Part shown: one piece after another, positions 1 through 10,100 of the stretch
Layout: every line of letters begins with the position of its first letter
Numbering within the stretch: the first letter of the stretch is position 1
NCBI GenBank assembly: GCA_039707655.1
Contig: CM077675.1
Coordinates: 419,553,162-419,617,161, forward strand
DNA: 64,000 nucleotides
DNA from: Elymus sibiricus
Taxonomy: Eukaryota > Streptophyta > Magnoliopsida > Poales > Poaceae
Direction of reading: 5' to 3'
Notes under the pieces: generated by a model
Databases searched by the model: none
What the model was told of the DNA's origin: nothing
Seen by the model: only the letters and a program-made list of their open reading frames with translations
Program-made: the position numbers and the translations under genes

Positions 1-290
1 AAACTTTTGCTGTAGTGTTTGAATTTTCATATTTTACTGGAACGTGGAACGTTTCTGAAATTTTTACACAGTGTTTTCATATAAATTCTTTAGCATGTCC
101 TAAATGTTCATAATTTTTTGACTTACATAAGTACACTGTTTTTATAAATTGCTACAGGCTGTTCTGTTTGGACAGATTGCTGTCATAGTTTTGTTATCTA
201 CTTATCCTCTAGTTTCCATAGCCTATATTGGTAGATATAAATTGTGGAAACGATAGTAAACAGTAGATGATGTTTGAAAATTATTGTGTA
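1..290 (+). repeat. 3' internal fragment of a non-autonomous Gypsy element
   Basis: This AT-rich stretch has no coding potential. It aligns by eye, with many differences, to 13594-13880, which lies in the 3' non-coding interior of the Gypsy element filling 426-17368. Shared landmarks are the phrases TTTGAATTTTCAT, CTGGAACGTG and CTGTTCTGTTT in the same order. It runs directly into the 3' end of an LTR, so the sequence that should lie between (polypurine tract and most of the LTR) is missing. It is either a neighbouring copy of the family or part of a rearranged 5' end. Confidence 0.6.
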
Positions 291-425
291 ACTTGTCTTG
301 GGTGGTGGTGATCCTCCTACTGGTTCGATAACCTTGGTTTCATAACTGAGGGAAATACTTACCGTCGCTGTGCTGCATCATCCCTTCCTCTTTGGGGAAA
401 TACCGACGCAGTCCAAGCCACGTTA
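291..425 (+). repeat. 3' remnant of the 5' LTR (Gypsy)
   Basis: About 135 bp matches the end of the intact LTR at 17234-17368, including the stretches GGTGGTGATCCTCCTACTGG and ACTGAGGGAAATACTTACCG. The last bases read CCACGTTA where the intact copy reads CCACGTCA, so the terminal CA has changed to TA. The rest of this roughly 1.5 kb LTR has been deleted. Confidence 0.75.
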
Positions 426-435
426 AAGGAATTTC

Positions 436-453
436 TAGCGCCATTGCCGGGGA
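436..453 (+). other. Primer-binding site, tRNA-Asp type
   Basis: The 18 bases starting TAGCGCCATTGCC, 10 bp after the LTR end, match the complement of the plant tRNA-Asp 3' end (TGGCGCCGTTGCCGGGGA) at 16 of 18 positions. Both differences are G-to-A, as expected from decay of methylated cytosines. The - strand relative at 26057-26074 carries the same type of site. Confidence 0.75.
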
Positions 454-682
454 GGAAGCGGTCTCTTCTACGTGCCTATCGTAGGCGCCGAGGGGACTCC
501 ATCATCATCTACCAGGTTCCTAATCACAAATCTCATCTCCTTGCAATTACATTATTTGCCATTTGCCTCTCGTTTTACTCTCCCCCACTTCACCAATTTG
601 CCGTTTTATTCGCCCTCTTTTTCGTTTGCCCTTTTTCTTGCCGGAACTCTTCCTTGCTTGCAATCTTGTTTGCGTAGTCACG

Positions 683-2627
683 ATGACTCAAGAGAATACC
701 AAGTTGTGTGATTTTTCCAATAATAATAACAATGATTTTATTAGTACGCCTATTGCTCCTCCCGCCACTAGTGCGTAGTCTTGTGATATTAATGCCGCTT
801 TGTTGAATCTTGTCATGAAAGATCAATTTTCCGGTAATCCTAATGAGGATGCGCGTCCCATCTAAACATGTTTGTTGAATTGTGTGATATGCAAAAGAAA
901 AAAGATGTGGACAATGATATTGTGAAGTTGAAACTATTTCCTTTTTCCTTGCGGGATCGTGAAAATTTTGGTTTTCATCTTTGCCTCGCAATAGTATTGA
1001 TTCTTGGAATAAGTGCAAGGATGCTTTTATCACTATATTTTCCGCCCGCGAAAATTATTTCCCTTAGGACGCAAATCATGAATTTTAAGCAACTTGAGCA
1101 TGAACATATTGCCCAATCTTGGTTTGAATCTTTGTATGATCATACAATTTTTTTATGCGGGATTGAATTTTGTCTCCAGAAATCTTTTAGATTCCGCCGC
1201 GGGTGGTACTTTTATGGAGATTACTTTGGGTGAAGCTACTAAATTGCTATATAATATCATGGCTAATTATTCTCAATGGCATACCGAAAGAGCACCTACT
1301 AGTAAAAAAGTTAATTCGGTAGAGGAAATTAGTACTTTGAGTGATAAAGTTGATGCTTTGATGAAATTGGTTGCTAGTAAAAATGCTCCTATTGATCTTA
1401 ATGATGTGCCTTTGTCTACCTTGGTCGAGCAAAATAGTGAATCCGTAGATGTGAATTTTGTGTCGCACAACAATTTCAATAACAATGCTTATAGAGGAAA
1501 TTTTAATCCTAGGCCTTTTCCTGGAAATTCCTGTAATAATTATGGTAATTTCTATGGTAATTCTTCTTAAAATAATAATAGGAACACCTCTGATCTTGAG
1601 AGTAATAATAATAATTTATCAATGCGCAAAATGCTTTCAATACTACGATAGAAGAAAAGTTGAATAAGATTGATGATATGTCTAGAAGCATTGATAGAAT
1701 TTCTCATGATGTTGAAAATCTCAAATTGAAAGCATTTGTGCCTAAGATTGATGAATCTATTAAAGCTTTATATGTCTCTATGGATGACAGTAAGAAAAGA
1801 ACCGGTATGCTTAGAGCTAAAAGAGAAATCTTAGAAAAATCGTCTTGTAGTGATTGTCGTTACAAAAATGATGTAGATCTTAAAGTGATTGGTGTTTCTT
1901 CTATTGATTCCTTGTTTAGTAATATTAAAATTGATAATGAATGGACTGAAGTAGAGTCAACTTTATCTAGAAGGCGTCCCAATAATTTGGAGGGTGAAAA
2001 TCTTGATGAATTTTTTTATAAAAGTGGGTTTGAAGAGGTCAAAACTTTAACTAGTGATGTGCCCACTATCTTGGATTGCAAATATTTTAACTATGATAGT
2101 TGCTCTTTGAGTGAATGTATTTCTTTGTTGCAATCTATGTTGAATTCACCCCATGCTTATCAGCAAAATAAAGCTTTTACTAAACATATCGTTGATGCCA
2201 TGATGGCATCTTTTGAAGAAAAGTTAGAGTTGGAGATCTCTATCCCTAGAAAATTACATGATGAGTGGGAACCTACCATTAAGGTCAAGATTAAAAATTA
2301 TGAATGTTTTGCTTTGTGTGATTTGGGTGCTAGTGTTTCCACGATTTCGAAATCTCTATGTGATGTGCTTGGTCTTTCCAACATTGAAGAATGTTCTCTT
2401 AATTTGCACTTGGCGGATTCTACTATTAAAAAACCTTTGGGAAGAATTAATGATGTTATTATTCTTAAAAATAGGAATTATGTGCCCATTGATTTTATTG
2501 TACTTGATATTGATTGCAATCCGTCTTGTCCCATTATACTTGGTAGACCGTTTTTACGCACTATAGGTGTTGTGATTGATATGAAAGAAGGCAATATTCG
2601 TTTTCAATTTCCCTTGAGAAAGGGTAT
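683..2627 (+). pseudogene. gag-protease polyprotein, decayed 5' part
   Basis: The start codon at 683 opens MTQENTKLCDFSNNNNND, which closely matches the gag start on the - strand at 25882. The frame ends at a TAG (776-778), and the gag core then needs several frame changes through 868-1233 and 1094-1570. An Asn-rich segment (NNFNNNAYRGNFNPRP) lies at about 1465-1530. The last 1 kb (1660-2627) is one open frame and holds a retropepsin-like aspartic protease: DLGASVSTI near 2320 with the active-site Asp, and IILGRPFL near 2535. A nested Gypsy then interrupts the frame at 2627, and reading resumes at 13282. No zinc knuckle or polymerase was found. It is non-functional as read. Confidence 0.8.
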
Positions 2628-3096
2628 TGTCGGTGTCAAAACCGGCGGATCTCGGGTAGGGGGTCCCGAACTATGATGCTTGGATCGATGGTAACAGGAG
2701 ACGAAGGGGACAAGGTTTTACCCAGGTTCGGGCCCTCCTATGGAGGTAATACCCTACGTCCTGCTTGATTATATTGATGGTATAGAGATTACAGAGTGAT
2801 CTACCACGAGATCGTATGACTAAAACCCTAGATGAGTTCTCCTCTCTCAATGATCTAAAACCCTCCGGCTTATATAGACGCCAGGGGTGCCTAGGGTTTA
2901 CACATGGTCGGTTACACGTCGAGGGGATAAACATGCCTATTCTACTTTAAACGTGGAGCACACGCCTTGCTTCTAGAAACTTCCCTTCTGGAGTCCGGTC
3001 CTTCGAGTGATCCAGCGTCCGGCGAACGGCCCATATAGTCCGGCCCATATTAGATAGGCCGGCCTCCCGAGGACCCCCTAGTCCAGGACTCCCTCA
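2628..3096 (-). repeat. 3' LTR of the nested Gypsy
   Basis: On the + strand it runs from TGTCGGTGTC to CTCCCTCA, so in element orientation it begins TGAGGGAG and ends CCGACA. It differs from the partner LTR at five sites: one near each end and three in the middle, including two within GCCAGGG/GCTGGGG near 2880. Confidence 0.93.
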
Positions 3097-3110
3097 GTAG
3101 CCCCCGCACT
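3097..3110 (-). other. Polypurine tract of the nested Gypsy
   Basis: Read on the - strand this is AGTGCGGGGGCTAC, directly before the 3' LTR. A purine-rich run in this position primes plus-strand DNA synthesis in LTR retrotransposons. Confidence 0.7.
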
Positions 3111-3432
3111 AGCTTCCAACGCCGATGTGTATCCGGAGAATCTTGAACAGAGAAGTCTTCGGCTTGTGAGGCGAGTCCCTCTTCCCCTGATTGTTCGGCA
3201 TCCGACCTGTGATCGGCGAAGTCCCAAACGTTGCGGGATTGCCAAGTCTATTGCAATAATACTTCTCGAACCTCGCGCATTGCGAGGAGATGAAGGGTTT
3301 AGCAGTTCTTTTACAGAGCTTCCCCCCTCTGAAAAGGGGTACCATCTATTTAATTAAACTGGATCGCGATCACATCTTCACCTTCCCCCTTTAGACGAAA
3401 CGCCCAACAAAAAAGACCTCTACCAAAAGAAA
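3111..3432 (+). promoter_or_regulatory. Candidate promoter region of the antisense gene
   Basis: The 322 bp before the antisense start codon has no credible ORF of its own. A TATA-like TATTTAATTAAA lies at about 3347-3358, some 75-85 bp before the ATG at 3433, a normal distance for a short 5' leader. A pyrimidine-rich stretch (CACCTTCCCCCTTT) follows at about 3380. Promoter activity is inferred from position alone. Confidence 0.4.
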
Positions 3433-6281
3433 ATGGCGAGCGCCCCTGGTTCTTCTTCGGATCCTTATGGATCTCGCCCAGGGGATTGGGGAAGCTGTTC
3501 CGTGTCAACTCTTCGTCTTCGCCAACTAGAGACCCAAGGGTATCTCCCTTCCTCAGATCTGACGACCGTCCGTGCCGGCTTGAATTCATTCAACGGCGTG
3601 GTCCTTGCGGAGAACTTCCCCCATCCACAAAAGGGAGAGCACGTGTGCTTCGTCCCGTTCCTCCTGCGAGGGCTCGGATTTCCCATCCACCCATTCTTGA
3701 GAGGGTTATTGGCATTCTACGGGATCCAGCTCCATCACCTTACCCCAGGGTCTATCCTCCACATCTCAGGCTTCGTGGCCCTCTGCGAGATGTTCCTGGG
3801 GTGCGAGGCACATTTCGAATTGTGGAGGAAGTATTTTTGCCTTGTCCCACGTACAAGGGACGGGACAATTTTCGAAGTTGGCGGAGCCGAAGTATGCCGC
3901 ATAGCGGGGACGGGTTACCCCGTAGGAACCCCGAAGGAATTTGAGATGTGGACCTCGGAGTGGTTTTATATTGAAGACGTTCCTTTGTGCGATCCAACTC
4001 AGCGGGGCTTGCCCGAATACTCCGATGCTTTTCCAAAGAAAAGGTACAACTGGCGTCCGAAGAGCCTGCCCCAAGAGGAAAGTGCCGAGGTGCTGCGTTT
4101 ATCGACCCATGTGAGGCTATTAGCCCATCACAAGCTGACCATGATTGACGTCATGGCCGCCGTCCTCACTCGATGCGTCCAACCTCTTCAACAGAGGGTA
4201 CATCCTTTGTGGCGCTATAACGGGACAAGCGACACTACTCGCTCCCGAAGACTGGGTTCCTGCCGATCAAACAGCATTAGCCGCCGCACTTGCCGATCTA
4301 TTCAAGGGGGAGCAAGAGGACTTTGTTCAGCGGTCATCAAAGGATGGATATTCGTGCCACAATCCCATCGAATGGGTGAGCCTTTATACCTACTGTAATT
4401 ATAGTTCGGTTTTTCCATTATGTCCCTTTCTGACCGAAGCCGTCAAACTTTATGCAAACAGGAATGGAGGAGCTTCATCGAGACAGTCAACTGTCCGGCT
4501 CCTCAACCCGAAGACTACGCCCGTGAGGACGATCCGGGCTATCACGAAGACCCGGACCTATCAATCGAATTCGAAGGCGGGGTTTTCTACCAGGAAGGCC
4601 TTGATTACGCCAAAGTGGCCATCGTTGCCGACTACCCTGGATCTTTTCCTTCCCCTGCCGTAAACAAGAAGAAAAAGAAGAAGACGTCCCACAAGAGACA
4701 AGTGTCCACCAGTGACCCTGACATACCGGTTCCCATCGCCAAACGCCGTAGATCTGCGCGACTTACACCGGCCGCAGCGACAGCGGCCGAATCGGGAAGT
4801 AATAAGGATCCGGCAGATAGGCCGGTCACAGGGGCAAGCGCACCAGCGAGCTCATCCCAAAGGTATTTCGCTCGATCATACGATTTAACACCATGATTTG
4901 ATAAAGCTCGTCGAAAGATAATTCCGCCGAAATATTCAGGCAAGAGGTTCAGCCGTCTCCCGCCGCGGACGTCGTAAAGGCATCCATCGGTGCCCAAGGT
5001 TCAGGGCCTTCCGCCCATGTTGATCCTCTTGCCGGAGCTTCCACTGCCAATCCCGCCCCAGCCGATTCGGGCGATGCCATATCGGTCACCAAATCAGAGG
5101 TCGGGAGCGCTATGCGTCATCGGCAGCGACGTAAAGTCCTGCAACATCCAGTCTTTTCCGAACAAGAATTCGGCGCTCTACGCACGGCGGATGCATACCT
5201 TGGGGCCGCCCGAACTGGGTTCGGTGAAGCTATAAAGTTGATATCGTCCAGCTTGCAGGTGAGTTGTTGGTTATATAAAATCCGAACACGCATGTAAACC
5301 CAGTAGCCCCCGAGCCTTAACTTGGTCGGCACGACCGAATTAAGGATCCCTTTCTGCAAATGCAGGCCTCTAAGCAACAGTGCGAGCAACTGGCCAAGGA
5401 ACTTAAAGCCAGCCAAACACAGGTCGAATCTGTGAAGGCTGAGCTAAAGCAAGTGAAGAGCTTTACTCGGGAGGCACACGGTGAGTGCATATATTAGCCG
5501 AATATATAACATGTTCCCATGCTTACGCGAGGGTACTATGTAGCAGCTGAATCAATAGGGCAATTACAAAAAGATTTGGATGTAGCCCGAGAATCTCAGC
5601 GGTACGCCGAGTCCCAGCACGAAGCTGGAGGTCGCGTTATGATGCGACACATTGAAGAGAAGAACCGCTTCAAAGAGGAGAACCAGAAGCAAGCCGAGGA
5701 AATTGAAAGCTTGAAGGCTCAATTGGCCCAGGTCCAGGGAGAGAACCAAATCTTACAGAGGGGCATGTATGGTGAGCGTGATTCTAACATCAGAAGGTAA
5801 TTTTTCCTTTATGGATGTAATATAACCTGTATGCCATAACTCATGTGTAGGTCTCCTGACCGGGCATTCCGAAGAAGAGATCGGATCTTACCAGGGAAAC
5901 TTGCTAAAGGATCTAACCGCCTTGCACGAGCGGGCTCGGAAGGTCATAAAGGGCATGGTAAAAGCACTGTGGCCCGCTGAGCAGCCTTCCGAGGGGATGA
6001 CCGAGCTAGTCGATCGTTTCAAGGGAGCTCGAGCTAGGTTCGAGCTGTGGAAGACATCGGCATGCCGGGAGGGAGCGAGGGAGGCGTGGGCGATGATCAA
6101 GACCCGCTATACCGGACTCGATCCCGAGCATATGGCTCGGGTTGGACCAGTGGGGGTAGATGGACAAGAAATTCCGCTCCACCTGGTTTATGACCAGGTG
6201 ATGCCTGCCGCCCGATTGTCGCAACAGGACTGCTCCCTGGACACTGTAATCGATAATTTCGATCAGCAGCCGGGTATATGA
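3433..6281 (+). CDS. Antisense retrotransposon gene, six exons, 'putative gypsy type transposon' (Transposase_28-like) protein
   Basis: The gene lies on the strand opposite to gag-pol. Exons I read: 3433-4375, 4462-4862, 4940-5258, 5366-5480, 5544-5771 and 5851-6281. All five introns (63-107 bp) start GT and end AG, and every junction keeps the reading phase, giving a product of about 810 residues. Exon 1 (residues about 60-125, with GLGFPIHPFLRGLLAFYGIQ and SGFVALCEMFLG) resembles the plant family annotated as putative gypsy-type transposon (Pfam Transposase_28). Exon 2 has a basic cluster (KKKKKKTSHKRQ) that could be a nuclear signal. Exons 4-5 look like a coiled coil. Exon 1 needs a one-base shift at about 4230-4250, so this copy is probably broken there. 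Related Tat elements carry such ORFs; their function is unknown to me. Confidence 0.75.
4376..4461 (+). other. Intron 1 of the antisense gene
   Basis: It begins GTGAG after AATGG and ends AAACAG before GAATGG. It is phase 0 and 86 bp long. It has an internal T-rich tract (TTCGGTTTTTCC). Removing it joins a Trp codon directly to a Glu-Trp pair in frame. The other introns are 4863-4939, 5259-5365, 5481-5543 and 5772-5850, also GT-AG and phase-consistent. Confidence 0.65.
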
Positions 6282-7157
6282 TTGTATGTAGCTGTGTACT
6301 ATCAATCAAAGATTTGCTCCGCTGTGTTGTAAACTTTGTCTTAACCGGCCATCGGCTTTAGCCTCCCGTGCTAGAAGCTTGGGAGTGTTCCGCTGAAAGT
6401 ATCACCCTAGGGTGGACGAACTATATTCGGGGAACCAGGCAATCCGGCCATGTGGTGCGAACAGACAGAAAGCACGCAGGGAGATATGTTATATTACTAT
6501 TTAGCGTAAGAAACATCTTCTGAAGAAAATAGTACCTCTACCGATACCTTTCGTCAGGTTGCTACGCAAGGCGTAGGCTAGAGCCCGTACACTGATAGTG
6601 TATGGCTAAGGGTGATTGTAAGAAGACAAGACCCTGGTAATGGTCATGACGACCATGGTGTTACAAATTATTTCCGTCAGGGCCGATCAATTGTCTACAC
6701 AAGATAGCTAGCTTTTGGCTTTACCCGTCTGAGGCACGTGTCCGGATGACCCGGTCGTAACAATCGCAGAGGTGCTCCCTTTACCCTCTAGCCGAACAAT
6801 CGGGAACGTATAGGGTAACCACAGGAGCGAGGCAACCCAGCTTAGCGAATCTTAGTTCGAATTGATGCATATGATGGCTTGAAAACGACAAGGAAAACGG
6901 GCACCCACAGTGAGTGTGAACAAGTGCGGGGAATATAAAATCATTGGCTTCGGAAAGGAAGCCCCCAGGTGCTGTGTTCGGATTTAACACTTGAAGGTAT
7001 AAAACGAAAAGTCTTATAACGAGATTGAATGAGCCGAACACAGAGTTGGGATAAAAAGGGTGCAAACCTGCCAAACATTAGTGCGAAAGGAGAATTGGAA
7101 AATAAAAAGGAAAACACGAAGGAAGAAACGTAAAGTAAGGAGTGCGACAACACCGGT
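6282..7157. other. Non-coding spacer between two convergent genes
   Basis: This 876-bp stretch separates the stop codon of the antisense gene from the stop codon of gag-pol, which points towards it. I see no conserved ORF, no TIR or LTR boundary and no clear polyadenylation signal. It is presumably 3' UTR for both transcripts. Confidence 0.5.
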
Positions 7158-10100
7158 TTATCCGTAGAAGCGCCGAAGACGAGCTGCGTTCCATGGGTTT
7201 GGTTCGAGGCGGTGATCCGACGGGTTCCGAAGACGATAAGCCCCTCCCGTGAGCACTTCGTCGATTATGAAGGGGCCTTCCCATTTGGGCTTGAGTTTAT
7301 GCTTCTGCTTCTCCGGGAGTTGTAGGACTAATTCGCCTATGTTGTATGCTTGCGCCCTCACCTCTCTGCTCTGGTAACGTCGGGCCTGCTGCTGATAAAA
7401 AGTGGAACGGGCCCGAGCTATGTCTCGCTCTTCCTCCAAGGCGTCCAAGTCGTCCTGCCGATCTAACTCGGCCTCTCTTTCCTCGTACATGCGTACTCTT
7501 GGCGCATCGTGAATGATATCACAAGGAAGGACCGCTTCGGCCCCGTAGACCATAAAGAACGGGGTGTAACCCGTTGATCTATTCGGGGTGGTGCGCAAGC
7601 CCCATAGTACGGAGTCCAGCTCCTCAACCCACTAACAATCGGATTCTTGCAAAGACCGGACCAAACGCGGCTTGATGCCGCTCATTATGAGGCCGTTTGC
7701 TCGTTCAACTTGTCCATTGGTCTGCGGGTGATAAACCGAGGCGTAATCGAGCTTGATGCCCATCTTTGCACACCAGTCTTTGACTTCCTGAGCGGTGAAA
7801 TTGGATCCGTTATCAGTTATTATACTGTGCGGGACACCGTAACGGTGTATCACGCCGGATATAAAGTCAATTACTGGTCCGGATTTGGCTGACTTGACGG
7901 GTTTAGCCTCAATCCATTTGGTGAACTTGTCGACCATAACCAGCAAATATTTATTTTTCTTGGTCCCCCCTTTAAGTGGTCCGACCATGTCTAGCCCCCA
8001 GACCGCGAAAGGCCAAGTGATCGGAATAGTCCGAAGAGCTGTTGGGGGCATGTGACTTTGGTTTGCGAAAAGTTGACACCCTACGCAATATTTGACAAGT
8101 GACTGGGCGTCCGCCCGAGCTGTGGGCCAAAAGAACCCCGCCCGGAAGGCCATGCTTACTAAGGCTCTTGCTGCGGCATGATGACCGCCCATCCCTGCGT
8201 GTACTTCGGCGAGAAGCTCCCGTCCCTCTTCCTCAGATATGCACCTCTATAGTACTCCAGTAGTGCTCTTTTTATAAAACTCTCCTTCGTGTACCTTAAA
8301 GGCTTTGGAGCGCCGGACTATACGTCGGGCCTCCGTTTGATCATCGGGGAGTTCCTTACGAAGGAGGTAGGCGAGGAAGGGTTCGGTCCAAGGAGCGATT
8401 ACTGCCATGACCTCGTGGGCCGACGGCGTTTCGTTCATTACGGAGCCGCCGATAATTCTGTCGTCTGGTTCGTCAACAGGGGGAACAACCGTGTGTGCGC
8501 TTGAGAGATCGGCGCCCGCTTGATCGTCCTGCCAAACCACGGATGGCTTGAAGAGTCGTTCCAGGAAAGTGTTCGGCGGGACAGGGTCGCGTTTGGCTCC
8601 TAAACGTGCCAGTATGTCAGCGGCTTGGTTGTCGTCTCGAGCGACGTGGTGGAACTCCAGCCCCTCGAACCGTGCGGATATTTTGAGGACAGCGTTTCGA
8701 TATGCCGCCATCTTCGGATTTTTGGCGTCGAACTCACCGTTTACTTGAGAGATGGCCAGATTAGAATCTCCCCGTACCTCCAGCCGCTGTATGCCCATTG
8801 AAGCTGCCATCCGAAGACCGTGTAGAAGGGCTTCGTATTCGGCTGCGTTGTTGGAGTCGGCATACATGATCTGGAGCACGTATCGGACGTTGTCACCTGT
8901 GGGGGATGTGAGAACGACTCCAGCCCCCAGTCCGGCCAAGGTTTTGGATCCATCAAAGTACATCGTCCAATGTGAGTATGTACTGTATTCCCTGGGGAGT
9001 TCGGCTTCTGTCCATTCGGTGAGGAAATCCGCTAATACCTGAGATTTAATAGCTCGGCGCGGTTTGTATGTGATCTCGAAAGGAAGGAGCTCAATCGCCC
9101 ATTTGGCTATACGGCCTGTGGCGTCCCTGTTATTGATTATATCATTCAGGGGTACTTCCGATGCCACCGTGACCGGACACTCTTGGAAGTAATGTCTTAA
9201 TTTACGTGATGCCATAAATACCGTATAGGCTATCTTCTGGTAGTGCGGGTATCTTGACTTGCATTGCGTTAGCACCTCTGACACATAATAGACCGGCGTT
9301 TGTAGCTGGAATTTGTGCCCCTCCTCCTCTCGTTCAACGACGAGCACTGCGCTGACAACTTGGTTGGTGGCCGATATGTATAACAACATGGGCTCACCCG
9401 CGCTTGGTGCTGTGAGTATGGGGTTACTTGCCAGCAGTGTCTTCATATCTTCTAACGCAGCCTTTGCTTCGTCGGTCCATTCAAAAGTCTTGGTCCGTTT
9501 CAGCAATTTGTACAGCGGTAAAGCTTTTTCACCGAGGCGGGAGATAAAACGGCTTAATGCCGCCACGCAACCCGCCAATCTTTGCACATGCTTTAGCTCT
9601 GTAGGGATTGCAAGTTCTGACAAGGCGCGGATCTTGGCCGGATTCGCTTCTATTCCTCTATGGGAAACGATGAATCCGAGCAACTTACCAGCGGGAACTC
9701 CGAAGACACACTTCTCCGGATTGAGCCGAATATCATATTCGCGTAGGCTCGCAAAGGTTTGCCTTAGGTCGTCGATTAAATTGCTAACGTGCTTGGTTTT
9801 GATGACCACGTCGTCCACGTATGCTTCGACTGTTTTGCCGATCTGTTTCTCAAGACAGGTCTGGATCATGCGCTGGTATGTAGCCCCAGCGTTTTTTAGC
9901 CCGAAAGGCATTGTGTTAAAGCAGAACGGCCCGTAGGGGGTGATGAATGCGGTTGCCGCTTGATCAGATTCCTTCATTTTAATCTGATGGTATCCGGAAT
10001 AAGCGTCGAGGAAACACAGCGAGTCGTGTCCGGCTGTGGCATCAATGATCTGGTCTATTCGTGGTAGAGGGAAAGGGTCCTTGGGGCAGGCCTTGTTGAG

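Noticed and set aside
4632..4997. - strand ORF with a poly-Phe stretch
   Set aside because: The Phe run is the complement of the Lys-rich basic cluster in exon 2 of the antisense gene.
3486..5416. Several 60-150 codon ORFs overlapping the antisense gene on both strands
   Set aside because: They are shadow frames of the GC-rich exons. They lack domains and conflict with the phase-consistent exon model.
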